From NCBI RefSeq assembly GCF_016785945.1, contig NZ_JAEMEF010000002.1, positions 310,001-374,000 of the forward strand: a stretch of DNA of 64,000 bases. The letters run 5' to 3'. Shown in pieces: positions 55,068-64,000 of this stretch. The translations under genes and the position numbers were made by a program. Every line of letters starts with the position of its first letter. The first letter of the stretch is position 1. The notes under the pieces were generated by a model, which was given only the letters and a program-made list of their open reading frames with translations, searched no databases and was not told where the DNA came from. Origin of the DNA: Olleya sediminilitoris. Its GTDB lineage: Bacteria > Bacteroidota > Bacteroidia > Flavobacteriales > Flavobacteriaceae.

Positions 55068-56727
55068 AAAAATACTAACTGCTTGGCAACGTTTTATTGC
55101 ATTATTAAAACTAGACCGTAAAGATGTAAAACAGGTGTTTTTTTATGCCATTTTTGCAGGATTAGTCAACCTATCTTTACCATTAGGTATTCAGGCTATA
55201 ATTAACCTTTTACAAGCTGCACAAGTCAGTACATCATGGATTGTATTGGTTATATTGGTTACCTTAGGAGTTATTTTTGTAGGTGTTTTACAGCTTATGC
55301 AAATTAGAATTATTGAAAACATACAGCAAAAGATATTTACAAGAGCTTCTTTTGAGTTTGCTTATCGTTTTCCTAAAATGAAAATGAGCGAACTTAACGG
55401 TTATTATCCTCCAGAATTAGCCAATAGGTTTTTTGATACTATAAATGTTCAAAAAGGTATTGCAAAGGTTTTGATTGATTTTCCTGCAGCAGTTTTACAA
55501 ATTATATTTGGACTTTTACTACTTTCATTTTACCATCCGTTTTTTATAATTTATGGTGCATTATTAATCATTTTAATATATGTGGTGTTTAAGTTTACTG
55601 CCGAAAAAGGTTTAAAAACTAGCATAGACGAGTCTAACCACAAATACAAAGTCGCGCATTGGTTACAAGAAATTGCACGATCAATTGTTAGTTTTAAACT
55701 ATCTGGAAAAACTAGTTTAGCTTTAAATAAAAATGATAAATTAGTTACCGATTATCTTGAAGCTAGAGAAGGTCACTTTAAAATTTTAGTCACTCAGTTT
55801 ATTCAACTTATTGGATTTAAAGTCTTAGTAACTGCTGGTTTACTAATTATTGGTGGTGCTTTAGTATTAAACCAACAAATGAATATTGGACAGTTTGTAG
55901 CTGCCGAAATCATTATATTATTAGTAATCAATTCAGTTGAAAAACTAATTTTGGGTTTAGAAACTTTTTATGACGTATTAACCTCAATTGAAAAATTAGG
56001 TAAAGTAGTTGATAAAGATCTTGAACCACAAAACGGAGCTCTATTAGATGATTCTGTAATAGATTTTAATATAGAGTTAGACGATGTCACACTAACTGTT
56101 AGTGATAGATTAGATCCAATTATTGATAATTTATCATTACAGATTAACACTAAAGATCGCATTTTAATTCAAGGTAAAAGTGGTTCTGGAAAATCTAGTC
56201 TTTTAAAACTAATAGCAGGTGTTACAAAACCTACTAAAGGTAGTATTTACGTTAATGACAAAAACCTAAGTAGTATTAATATTAATAATTACCGAGCAAA
56301 TATTGGTCAGACGTTAGCCGAAGAAACCCCTTTTGAAGGTACATTAAGAGAAAACATCACCTTTGGTAATACAGATATTACAAGTAAACAATTGGATTGG
56401 GCTATTAATAATGTTGGACTAAAAGATGTTATCAAGCAAATGCCAAACGGGTTAAACACTATGATTTATCCTGAAGGAAAAGGTATTTCGTTTACAGTGT
56501 CTAAAAAAATTATGTTAGCAAGAAGTATTGTAAAACAACCTAAATTACTAATGCTAAAAGAGCCATTAGATCAATTTGAAACACAGGAAGCTAATCAATT
56601 AATGGATTTTTTAAGTCAACCAGAACACCCTTGGACATTAGTAATAGTTAGCCAAAACCACCTTTGGAAAACTAAATTAAACCGAATCATAACCTTGGAT
56701 AAAGGTCAAATAATTAACACGCAATAA
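55060..56727 (+). CDS. ABC exporter with degenerate nucleotide-binding domain
   Basis: 555 aa. An N-terminal six-helix membrane domain (about 20-310) and a C-terminal ATPase domain. Walker A is intact (GKSGSGKS, 372-379), but the signature LSGGQ is replaced by FTVSK (478-482), the Walker B Asp by Lys (LLMLKE, K500-E501), and the H-loop His is apparently Gln (VSQNH). As a homodimer it should hydrolyse ATP poorly, so it may work with another ATPase or as a regulated channel. No peptidase C39 domain is present. Followed by HlyD and TolC genes. Confidence 0.88.
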   Translation: MSKKILTAWQRFIALLKLDRKDVKQVFFYAIFAGLVNLSLPLGIQAIINLLQAAQVSTSWIVLVILVTLGVIFVGVLQLMQIRIIENIQQKIFTRASFEFAYRFPKMKMSELNGYYPPELANRFFDTINVQKGIAKVLIDFPAAVLQIIFGLLLLSFYHPFFIIYGALLIILIYVVFKFTAEKGLKTSIDESNHKYKVAHWLQEIARSIVSFKLSGKTSLALNKNDKLVTDYLEAREGHFKILVTQFIQLIGFKVLVTAGLLIIGGALVLNQQMNIGQFVAAEIIILLVINSVEKLILGLETFYDVLTSIEKLGKVVDKDLEPQNGALLDDSVIDFNIELDDVTLTVSDRLDPIIDNLSLQINTKDRILIQGKSGSGKSSLLKLIAGVTKPTKGSIYVNDKNLSSININNYRANIGQTLAEETPFEGTLRENITFGNTDITSKQLDWAINNVGLKDVIKQMPNGLNTMIYPEGKGISFTVSKKIMLARSIVKQPKLLMLKEPLDQFETQEANQLMDFLSQPEHPWTLVIVSQNHLWKTKLNRIITLDKGQIINTQ

Positions 56728-56728
56728 T

Positions 56729-58084
56729 ATGTTAAATATTTCAAGAAATAGCGTCAATAAAAATGTTGATATAAGCAGGTTTAGTTCTGTACAAAAAGCA
56801 TTTAACAAAAAGCATTATAAACATTTTAATCGTTTACTAATCACCTCAGGAGTTATTGGTATTATCGTATTATTTTTACCTTGGACACAAAATATTACAG
56901 CCTCTGGATCAGTCACTACCTTAACACCAGACCAACGTCCTCAAACCATTCAATCACCTATTCCTGGACGTATTGAGAAGTGGTTTGTACGTGAAGGTGA
57001 TTTTGTAAAAAAAGGCGATACTATTTTGTTTATTTCCGAAATTAAAAATGATTATTTTGACCCTAATTTAGTCGAAAGAACTGGTCAGCAAATTAAAGCT
57101 AAAACCTCATCGGTTCAATCCTACACTGGTAAAGTTAAAGCATTAAACAATCAAATAGCAGCACTAAGTAATGAGCGAGGTCTAAAATTAAAGCAAGCAG
57201 AAAATAAACTATTACAATCCAAACTTAAAGCCAAAAGTGATAGTATAGATTTTGAAGCAGCTAAAACCAATTTAAACATTGCAGAAACACAATTAAACCG
57301 TACCCAACAATTACAATCAGAAGGCTTAAAAGCAGTGACTGAAGTCGAAGAAAAGCGTCTTAAACTTCAAGAGACTCAAGCTAAATTGATTTCGCAGGAA
57401 AACAAATACTTAGCCTCTCAAAATGAAATCATTAATGCTAAAGTCGAATTAAATAGAATTAGTGCTGAGTATTCTGACAAAATTTCAAAAGCACAAAGTG
57501 ATCGTTTTACTGCAGAATCTAATGGTTTTGATGCAGAAGCACAAGTCACAAAATTGGAAAACGATTTTACTAACTATTCCATGCGTAATGACATGTATTA
57601 CATAAAAGCACCACAAGATGGTTACATCAATCGTGCTATAAAAGCAGGAATTGGAGAAACATTTAAAGAAGGCGAACAACTAGTAGGAATCATGCCTGCA
57701 ACTTATGACATTGCTATCGAAACCTTTATAGCACCAATAGATCTTCCACTAGTACATGTTGGCGAAGAATTTAGAGTCCAGTTTGATGGTTGGCCAGCTA
57801 TTATTTTTAGCGGTTGGCCTAATGTATCTTATGGTACTTATGCTGCAAAAGTTGTAGCAATCGAGCAATTTATAAGTCCAAACGGAAAATTTAGAGTCCT
57901 ACTTTCTCCTGTTCAAAAAGCACACAAATGGCCAACAGCAGTCCGTGTAGGATCTGGAGCAAAAACAATGGCTTTATTAGAAGACGTCCCAATTTGGTAT
58001 GAGTTATGGAGGCAATTAAATGGGTTTCCACCTAACTACTATCAGCCAGACAGTAAAGCGACTACTAAAGCAGATAAAAAATAA
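56729..58084 (+). CDS. HlyD-family membrane-fusion protein
   Basis: 451 aa. One N-terminal membrane anchor (about 35-52), biotinyl-lipoyl motif (GRIEKWFVREGDFVKKGDTI), a long coiled-coil hairpin (about 125-265), then the beta-barrel region. It bridges the ABC protein and the TolC-like exit duct. It starts 1 bp after the ABC gene. Confidence 0.92.
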   Translation: MLNISRNSVNKNVDISRFSSVQKAFNKKHYKHFNRLLITSGVIGIIVLFLPWTQNITASGSVTTLTPDQRPQTIQSPIPGRIEKWFVREGDFVKKGDTILFISEIKNDYFDPNLVERTGQQIKAKTSSVQSYTGKVKALNNQIAALSNERGLKLKQAENKLLQSKLKAKSDSIDFEAAKTNLNIAETQLNRTQQLQSEGLKAVTEVEEKRLKLQETQAKLISQENKYLASQNEIINAKVELNRISAEYSDKISKAQSDRFTAESNGFDAEAQVTKLENDFTNYSMRNDMYYIKAPQDGYINRAIKAGIGETFKEGEQLVGIMPATYDIAIETFIAPIDLPLVHVGEEFRVQFDGWPAIIFSGWPNVSYGTYAAKVVAIEQFISPNGKFRVLLSPVQKAHKWPTAVRVGSGAKTMALLEDVPIWYELWRQLNGFPPNYYQPDSKATTKADKK

Positions 58085-58086
58085 AC

Positions 58087-59469
58087 ATGAAACACGTATT
58101 CTATTATATTTTATTGTGGTGTCCCATAATAGTATCAGCACAACAATTAGACAGTCTTAGTTACACTGAGTTTTTAAGTTATGTCAAACAAAATCACCCA
58201 GTAGTAAAACAAGCCAATTTACAGTTAGACACTGGTGAGGCAACACTTTTAAAAGCAAGGGGAAGCTTTGATCCAAAAATTGAAGGGACTTTTAATGAAA
58301 AAGACTATAAAAATACCGAATATTTTGAGCGTCTAAAAACTACTTTTAAAATTCCTACTTGGTATGGTATTCAGCTAAAAGCTAATTATGAAGAGAATAC
58401 TGGCTACTATCTAAACCCAGAATACACAGTACCAGATGACGGTTTATTTAGTGCAGGTATTGGCTTTTCATTAGGTCAAGGTTTACTAATTAATCAACGA
58501 ATGGCTGATGTTAAAAAAGCTAAAATCTATCAAAAACAAACTAAAGCAGAACGCGATTTAATGGTAAACCAAGTGCTTTATGATGCTTCAGTTGCTTATT
58601 TTAATTGGTTGCAAGCCCATAAAGAAACTACTATATATCAACGTTTTTTAGACAACGCTAACATTCGTTTTAAAGGTGTTAGATCAAGTGTTATAGCAGG
58701 TGATAAAGCAGGAATAGATAGCCTGGAAGCTGGAATTATAGTAAAAAATAGAGCATTACAATTAGAACAAGCTAAAGTAGATCTTTTAAAGTCCAAATTA
58801 GAAGCTTCTAATTTTATTTGGCTAAAGAACATACCAGTTGAAATTACAGACAATATAAAACCTGTTGTTATTTTAAATGATGAAATAGATAGCCAATTAG
58901 CCTTAAATAACACTTTAGAATATGATAATAACAATCATCCCAAATTACTTGCATTGCAAAGTAAAATAGACGGTTTAAATATTGACCGAAGACTAAAAGC
59001 TAACAAATTACTACCTGTTATTGATGCTGAATATAATTTTTTAACCGAAACTCCAGATGTTTCAAATTCTTTTAATGCAGGAAATTACAAAGCTAGAATA
59101 AACGTCTCTTTTCCTTTATTTTTAAGAAAAGAACGTGGTGATTTAAAAATTAGTAAAATTAAGATTTCTGATGCTGAGTTTGATTATTCCGATAATAAGC
59201 TTCAGATTAAAAATAAAATTAAAGCATTAACCAAACAGCTTGAATCTTATACAATCCAAAACCAAATGATTACTGATATTGTAAACGATTACAACACGAT
59301 GCTACAAGCAGAAGAACGTAAGTTTAGTTTTGGAGAAAGCTCAGTCTTTTTAATAAATAGCAGAGAAAATAAATTAATAGAAGCGCAAGTCAAAGCCATT
59401 ACTTTAGAAAACAAATTATTAGCCACAAAAGCTAAACTATTTAATAGTTTAGGACTTGTACCAAATTAA
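58087..59469 (+). CDS. TolC-family outer-membrane efflux protein
   Basis: 460 aa. Signal peptide (YYILLWCPIIVSAQQ). Two repeats of the TolC coiled-coil/beta layout: AEATLLKARGSFDP-like N-half and a C-half with LEAQVKA-type helices ending in KLFNSLGLVPN. Last gene of the operon, 2 bp after HlyD, ending in a 4-bp overlap with the convergent gene. Confidence 0.9.
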   Translation: MKHVFYYILLWCPIIVSAQQLDSLSYTEFLSYVKQNHPVVKQANLQLDTGEATLLKARGSFDPKIEGTFNEKDYKNTEYFERLKTTFKIPTWYGIQLKANYEENTGYYLNPEYTVPDDGLFSAGIGFSLGQGLLINQRMADVKKAKIYQKQTKAERDLMVNQVLYDASVAYFNWLQAHKETTIYQRFLDNANIRFKGVRSSVIAGDKAGIDSLEAGIIVKNRALQLEQAKVDLLKSKLEASNFIWLKNIPVEITDNIKPVVILNDEIDSQLALNNTLEYDNNNHPKLLALQSKIDGLNIDRRLKANKLLPVIDAEYNFLTETPDVSNSFNAGNYKARINVSFPLFLRKERGDLKISKIKISDAEFDYSDNKLQIKNKIKALTKQLESYTIQNQMITDIVNDYNTMLQAEERKFSFGESSVFLINSRENKLIEAQVKAITLENKLLATKAKLFNSLGLVPN

Positions 59470-60230
59470 TCGTCGTTTTTAGGATTAGGGTCTGCTTCAG
59501 ACTTATCTTCTGTTTGAGATTTAAGTTTAAGTCCAGAATCCTTTTCCTTTACAACAATTATAGATGCTTTAACACCTGTAGCAAGATTCCATTGGTTAGT
59601 TGCAATAACATTACCTAGCTCATCTAAAACCTGAAACTCTGCAGTATTAGGACCTGAAGTTCCTTGGTTTAAAGCCTGAAAGTCTATTTTATTAATACCC
59701 TCATCTAAAGGCATTAATAAACCATTAAACCCAGAAGTCAGTGTCACACTGGATACCATAATATCATCATTAACATACACTCTAATTGCATCACCATCCG
59801 GATATTGATGATCTCTGTATATAATATTAACAGCTTTAGCAGTAGTCTTGTATTCTCCTAAAAATTGATTAACTAAGCTTCCGTTGTTAGACTTTTCGTC
59901 ATCTTCTTTAAATTTAAGTTGACGTTTTAATTGTCCAGCATACAATTCAGCTGGATTTCTAAAATTATTATCCTCTTCATACACTGAAAATTTAGGTCTT
60001 GGCTTTGTTACTGTTTTAACTTCTTTAGGTGCTATAACTTCGTTATTACTATCCTCATCAGGTTTAACGTCTATAGCTTCAGGAGCAGGATCAATAATTA
60101 ATTCTGGATCATCTTCAGGATCATCACTCTCAATAGCAGGAATGGCAAACCCATTGTTGTCGCTATCAATTTGAGCAAAGCTTACCGTTGATAGTGTTAG
60201 TAGAATGAAAAGAGAAATATAAAATTTCAT
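59466..60230 (-). CDS. Secreted acidic hypothetical protein
   Basis: 254 aa. Signal peptide with FAQ cleavage (MKFYISLFILLTLSTVSFAQ). An acidic Asp/Glu/Pro-rich region (about 22-80) precedes a beta-rich domain (about 130-225: IRVYVNDDIMVSSVTLTSGF) and a Lys/Asp-rich tail. Flavobacterial conserved protein without a known role. It converges with the TolC gene, overlapping 4 bp. Confidence 0.75.
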   Translation of the reverse strand: MKFYISLFILLTLSTVSFAQIDSDNNGFAIPAIESDDPEDDPELIIDPAPEAIDVKPDEDSNNEVIAPKEVKTVTKPRPKFSVYEEDNNFRNPAELYAGQLKRQLKFKEDDEKSNNGSLVNQFLGEYKTTAKAVNIIYRDHQYPDGDAIRVYVNDDIMVSSVTLTSGFNGLLMPLDEGINKIDFQALNQGTSGPNTAEFQVLDELGNVIATNQWNLATGVKASIIVVKEKDSGLKLKSQTEDKSEADPNPKNDD

Positions 60231-60293
60231 GTTATTACTTTATAATATTTGTCGAAAATAAACCAAAAACCATACCTTAATGCTAAAAAAATA

Positions 60294-62270
60294 TTAATAC
60301 TGTAATAATTTTAACAATTCACCTTCAAATTTATCTCTAGACAAGTATTGATCTTCCAGTTGATTAATAAACGGAATTGGTGTATCTAAACTTGCTACAC
60401 GCTTTACAGGTGCATCTAAATACTTGAAACAATGTTCCATAATTAATGCAGAAATATCACTAGCAATTCCTCCAAACAAAGAGTCTTCTTGTAAAATAAT
60501 AGCTTTACCTGTTTTTTTTACTGAGTTATAAATAGTCTCAGTGTCTAAAGGCTGTAAGGATCTTAAATCTATAAGATCTGCATTAATATTTGGATGTTTA
60601 TCTAAGGTATTTAAAGCCCAATGCACAGCAGCACCATAAGCTATAATCGTAATATCCTCTCCTGTTTTTAAAGTTGCTGCTTGACCAAACGGTATGGTAT
60701 AATAGTCTGTAGGCACATCTTGTCTTATACTTCTATATAAGGCTTTATGCTCGAAAAACAGTACTGGATTAGGATCATTAATTGCTGTTGCTAATAAGCC
60801 TTTTGCATCATAAGGAAATGCTGGATAAACCACTTTTAAACCTGGTGTTTTAGTAAACCAAGCTTCGTTAGTTTGGCTATGAAAAGGTCCTGCTGCTACT
60901 CCTGCTCCACATGGCATTCTTAAAACAACATCTGCATTTTGATTCCATCTGTAATGAGATTTTGCTAAATAATTAACCACAGGATTAAAACCTGAAGTTA
61001 CAAAATCACTAAACTGAAGCTCTACCACGCTTTTCAAACCAGCAATACTTAATCCCATTGCAGTCTCGATTATTGCAGATTCACATATTGGTGTATTACG
61101 CACTCGGTCTTTTCCAAACTGTTTAACAAATCCATCTGTGATTTTAAAAACACCACCATATTCGGCTACATCCTGACCCATTATAATTAAGTCGTCATGT
61201 TTTTCCATGGACTGTTTTAAGCCTTCAGCAATAGCATCAACTAGACGTTGTTCTTTTTTAATTGAATTTTCTTTAGTTTCCTTATAATCAAATAATTGAT
61301 AAACGTCATTTAACTCTACAGTTTCAGTTGAAACGATTGGTTTTTCCGCGTAAGCGATATCTAAATTATCATTAATTTCTTGAATAATTTCAACTTTAAA
61401 TTGAGTCACTTCTCCAGCTGTTAAAAGCCCTTCGTCCTTTAAAAATTGCTCATAATTGTCTATCGGATCTTTTGCAGACCACTGATCCATTAATGCTTGA
61501 GGTACATATTTTGTTCCGCTAGCTTCTTCATGACCACGCATTCTAAAGGTCTTAAATTCGATTAAAATTGGACGCGGATTTTCACGCACACTTTTTGCTA
61601 ACTGGTCCATTGTGTTATAGACTTCAAGTATGTTATTACCATTAATTATGTGGCTTTCCATACCATAACCTAAGGCTCTGTCTGCTAAATCTTTACAATT
61701 GTATTGCTCATTAGTTGGAGTTGATAATCCGTAACCGTTATTTTCAATACAAAACAATACTGGTAATTGCCAAACTGAAGCGACATTTAAGGCTTCATGA
61801 ATGTCGCCTTCGCTTGTACCACCTTCTCCTGTAAATACAGTAGTAACCTGTTTTTTATCTTTTAATTTAGACGCTAATGCAATACCATCTGCCACACCAA
61901 ATTGTGGTCCAAGATGACTAATCATCCCTACAATATTAAACTCTTGTGTTCCAAAATGAAAACTTCGATCACGACCTTTAGTAAATCCGTTAGCTTTACC
62001 TTGCCACTGTGAAAATAAACGATGCAAAGGGATTTCTCTGGTAGTAAATACTCCTAAGTTTCTATGCATTGGCAAAATGTATTCTTCGTTAAGCATAGCA
62101 GAGGTAACACCTACAGATATAGCTTCTTGACCTATTCCAGAAAACCATTTACTAATTTTACCTTGTCTTAGTAAAATTAACATCTTCTCCTCTATTAATC
62201 TGGGCTTTAGCATACGCTTATACAATTGTATAAGTGTCGCTTTATCTAAGTTTTTTTTATCAAAAGTCAT
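60294..62270 (-). CDS. Branched-chain 2-oxoacid dehydrogenase E1, alpha and beta fused
   Basis: 658 aa. Residues about 1-310 are the E1 alpha part with the thiamine-diphosphate motif GEGGTSEGD ... ENNGYGLS, and about 340-658 the beta part (RLVDAIAEGLKQSM, then HSQTNEAWFTKTPGLKVVYP). The natural fusion is common in Bacteroidota. It decarboxylates branched-chain 2-oxoacids, feeding branched fatty acid primers. Monocistronic; the E2/E3 genes are not in this window. Confidence 0.93.
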   Translation of the reverse strand: MTFDKKNLDKATLIQLYKRMLKPRLIEEKMLILLRQGKISKWFSGIGQEAISVGVTSAMLNEEYILPMHRNLGVFTTREIPLHRLFSQWQGKANGFTKGRDRSFHFGTQEFNIVGMISHLGPQFGVADGIALASKLKDKKQVTTVFTGEGGTSEGDIHEALNVASVWQLPVLFCIENNGYGLSTPTNEQYNCKDLADRALGYGMESHIINGNNILEVYNTMDQLAKSVRENPRPILIEFKTFRMRGHEEASGTKYVPQALMDQWSAKDPIDNYEQFLKDEGLLTAGEVTQFKVEIIQEINDNLDIAYAEKPIVSTETVELNDVYQLFDYKETKENSIKKEQRLVDAIAEGLKQSMEKHDDLIIMGQDVAEYGGVFKITDGFVKQFGKDRVRNTPICESAIIETAMGLSIAGLKSVVELQFSDFVTSGFNPVVNYLAKSHYRWNQNADVVLRMPCGAGVAAGPFHSQTNEAWFTKTPGLKVVYPAFPYDAKGLLATAINDPNPVLFFEHKALYRSIRQDVPTDYYTIPFGQAATLKTGEDITIIAYGAAVHWALNTLDKHPNINADLIDLRSLQPLDTETIYNSVKKTGKAIILQEDSLFGGIASDISALIMEHCFKYLDAPVKRVASLDTPIPFINQLEDQYLSRDKFEGELLKLLQY

Positions 62271-62389
62271 TTTGGTTTTTATAGTTGGTGTTGTTTTAGT
62301 TAGTGTTTGTCAAATATAGAATTTTTGCCATAAACAATTATGAGTGCTATTAAAATAATGTAAGACTACCATTTTATCAATGTTTTCGC

Positions 62390-62411
62390 TACATTTGTAT
62401 ATATTAGTATT
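62390..62411 (+). promoter_or_regulatory. Candidate promoter of the 2-oxoglutarate oxygenase gene
   Basis: TACATTTG (62390-62397, exact TAnnTTTG), then TATATATTAGTATT, a 12-of-14 match to the initiation-region motif at 3034 and 13416. ATG 14 bp downstream. Confidence 0.6.
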
Positions 62412-62425
62412 ATAATTTAATAAAA

Positions 62426-63373
62426 ATGAATAGCATACCTAGCGTTAATTTAAAAGATTTTATATCTGGAGATCCTGTTAAAAAACAACAATTTGTGGAT
62501 CACATTGGAAAGGCTTATGAAGAAATAGGTTTTGTAGCCTTAAAAGGGCATTTACTTGACGAAACATTAGTTGATAATTTATATGAAGAAATCAAGAATT
62601 TTTTCTCTTTACCATTAGAAACAAAGCATAAATACGAAATTCCAGGCATTGGTGGTCAACGTGGTTATGTATCTTTTGGAAAAGAAAGTGCGAAAGGAAA
62701 AAAAGAAGGTGATTTAAAAGAGTTTTGGCATTTTGGTCAATACGTAGAAGATGATGAAGCACGTGCTAAAGAATACCCTCAAAACGTTACTGTAAATGAG
62801 TTAGCTAAGTTTAACCAAGTAGGTAAACAAGCATATCAAAAGTTAGAAGAAACTGCTAAATATGTGTTACGTGCTTTAGCTTTACATTTAAATTTAGAAG
62901 AAACTTACTTTGATAATTATATCCATAACGGAAACTCTATTTTAAGACCAATACACTATCCTCCAATCACACAAGAGCCTGATAATGCAGTACGTGCAGC
63001 AGCACATGGTGATATTAACTTAATTACGTTATTAATGGGTGCTCAAGGACGTGGATTACAAGTCCAAAATCATAAAGGAGAGTGGATTGATGCAATTGCA
63101 GAACCAGACGAATTAATGATTAATGTTGGAGATATGTTATCTAGACATACCAACAATAAATTAAAATCAACCATACACAGAGTGATCAATCCACCAAGAG
63201 AACTTTGGGGAACTTCACGCTACTCTATCCCATTTTTCATGCATCCGATTAGTGAAATGAAATTGGATGTTTTAGATAGTTGTATTGACGATAATAATCC
63301 TAAACAGTTTGAAGATATAACTGCTGGAGCTTTTTTAGATGAACGTTTAAGAGAACTTGGATTAAAAAAATAG
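62426..63373 (+). CDS. 2-oxoglutarate/Fe(II) oxygenase, isopenicillin-N-synthase family
   Basis: 315 aa. N-terminal DIOX_N-like region (FVALKGHLLDETLV), then the double-stranded beta-helix with iron ligands H194-x-D196 and H251, and the RYSIPFF Arg-Ser pair that binds 2-oxoglutarate. Length normal for the family. Substrate unknown. A core-type gene. Confidence 0.9.
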   Translation: MNSIPSVNLKDFISGDPVKKQQFVDHIGKAYEEIGFVALKGHLLDETLVDNLYEEIKNFFSLPLETKHKYEIPGIGGQRGYVSFGKESAKGKKEGDLKEFWHFGQYVEDDEARAKEYPQNVTVNELAKFNQVGKQAYQKLEETAKYVLRALALHLNLEETYFDNYIHNGNSILRPIHYPPITQEPDNAVRAAAHGDINLITLLMGAQGRGLQVQNHKGEWIDAIAEPDELMINVGDMLSRHTNNKLKSTIHRVINPPRELWGTSRYSIPFFMHPISEMKLDVLDSCIDDNNPKQFEDITAGAFLDERLRELGLKK

Positions 63374-63451
63374 TACTTAGTATTAGGCCTTAATAATTTG
63401 TTTATACAACAATTATTAAGGCTCTTTACTTATTTTCAAACATTTAATAGC

Positions 63452-63778
63452 ATGGATTTAAAAGATCAACTTAAAAACCTTTTTCCAGAACACGTCTCTG
63501 AAACTGTTGAAAAACAAGACACTAAAAGCGATATCTGGTTGCAGGACGATCCCATTATTTGCAAATACGAAAAACGTAAAGGGAAACCTATAACTATTCT
63601 TGAAGGTTATACAGGTGCAACCGAAGATTTTAAACTATTAGCAAAATCACTTAAACAAAAGTTGAGTGTTGGTGGTAGTTTTAAGGATGATAAAATAATA
63701 ATCCAAGGCGATTATCGTGATCAAATAATGACTATCCTAAAAGACAAAGGATTTAATGTCAAACGTGTTGGTGGATAA
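63452..63778 (+). CDS. yciH: SUI1/eIF1-family translation factor (YciH-like)
   Basis: 108 aa from ATG 63452 (MDLKDQLKNLFPEH); an upstream in-frame TTG at 63398 gives an implausible extension. Carries the SUI1 core KRKGKPITILEGYTG and GGSFKDDKIIIQGDYRD. Binds the small ribosomal subunit in its relatives. The next gene begins 2 bp later. Confidence 0.85.
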   Translation: MDLKDQLKNLFPEHVSETVEKQDTKSDIWLQDDPIICKYEKRKGKPITILEGYTGATEDFKLLAKSLKQKLSVGGSFKDDKIIIQGDYRDQIMTILKDKGFNVKRVGG

Positions 63779-63780
63779 TT

Positions 63781-64000
63781 ATGGACACTAATATACTGCA
63801 TATTACCAATGGTTCTAGCCTTACAGCGTTTTTAGAAAAAATAAATATTTCTGGAGATTTTCTGACTTGGAGAGAAATGTTATGCGAAGGTCCAACTATT
63901 AAAAACATTGATACACCAGAGTTTTTTAAACTAAGACAAACGTTTTTAGAACACACTTATGATGTAGACTACGACCTTGATTTAGCTAAAAAAGACATTG
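63781..64000 (+). CDS. Partial DUF1835-domain protein
   Basis: Open from ATG 63781 to the window edge (at least 73 codons). LHITNGSSLTAFLEK and GDFLTWREMLCEGP are the DUF1835 opening. Truncated by the window, not by mutation. Two bp after the SUI1 gene, so co-transcribed. Confidence 0.8.
   Translation, partial: MDTNILHITNGSSLTAFLEKINISGDFLTWREMLCEGPTIKNIDTPEFFKLRQTFLEHTYDVDYDLDLAKKDI

Overview
This looks like a chromosomal segment of a marine-type flavobacterium (Bacteroidota, family Flavobacteriaceae). The evidence is the strongly AT-rich composition, candidate promoters carrying the Bacteroidota -7 element TAnnTTTG, a fused E1 alpha/beta branched-chain 2-oxoacid dehydrogenase, and typical flavobacterial proteins (PepSY-like DUF2874, M16 lipoprotein peptidase, MuiA/DUF4139, RluE-like synthase, DUF1835). 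No rRNA, tRNA, insertion sequence, integrase or CRISPR array was seen.

Layout. (A) 1-28.2 kb is accessory. A partial minus-strand gene with transthyretin-like domains runs off the left edge. Next is a block of about 26 kb bounded by two direct copies of a ~185-bp element (1611-1795 and 28053-28235), each built around six tandem 11-bp units. The block holds a small conserved hypothetical gene; a PAAR spike-tip gene, a 1127-aa VasX-like putative toxin and two paralogous membrane proteins (probable immunity), with a relic of the toxin 3' end between them; a tyrosinase / cytochrome c lipoprotein / small metal-type membrane protein cluster; a giant AsmA-like protein; and a ten-gene co-directional operon (18607-27809) with no assignment I recognise. 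(B) 28.2-37.2 kb is a defence-type island: an unrecognised 305-aa gene, an AvcD-like P-loop/deaminase preceded by a large non-coding gap, a two-gene membrane protein + AAA/STAND ATPase unit, a ParD-ParE pair, and a tandem repeat array. (C) 37.2-64 kb is mostly housekeeping: FAD oxidoreductase, PepSY-like protein, M16 peptidase, HPF, two SF2 helicases, DUF1853, MuiA-like, paired membrane proteins, topoisomerase III, RluE-like synthase, MscS channel, a TetR-ABC-HlyD-TolC export operon, branched-chain E1, a 2-oxoglutarate oxygenase, SUI1, and a partial DUF1835 gene at the right edge.

The best candidate for an undescribed system is the 18.6-27.8 kb operon. It encodes a protein made of repeated ribosomal L7/L12-C-terminal-like modules, a TPR protein, five paralogues of one small domain family (one with an OmpA-like peptidoglycan-binding domain inserted in it, one ending in a PASTA domain), a likely sixth and divergent relative carrying an Ig-like domain, a charged coiled-coil protein with an 11-residue Trp repeat, and a coiled-coil/PASTA protein. 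None of the ten has a visible signal peptide although several carry domains that normally act outside the cytoplasm. I infer a multi-protein assembly, perhaps delivered or displayed by an unknown route; its function is unknown.
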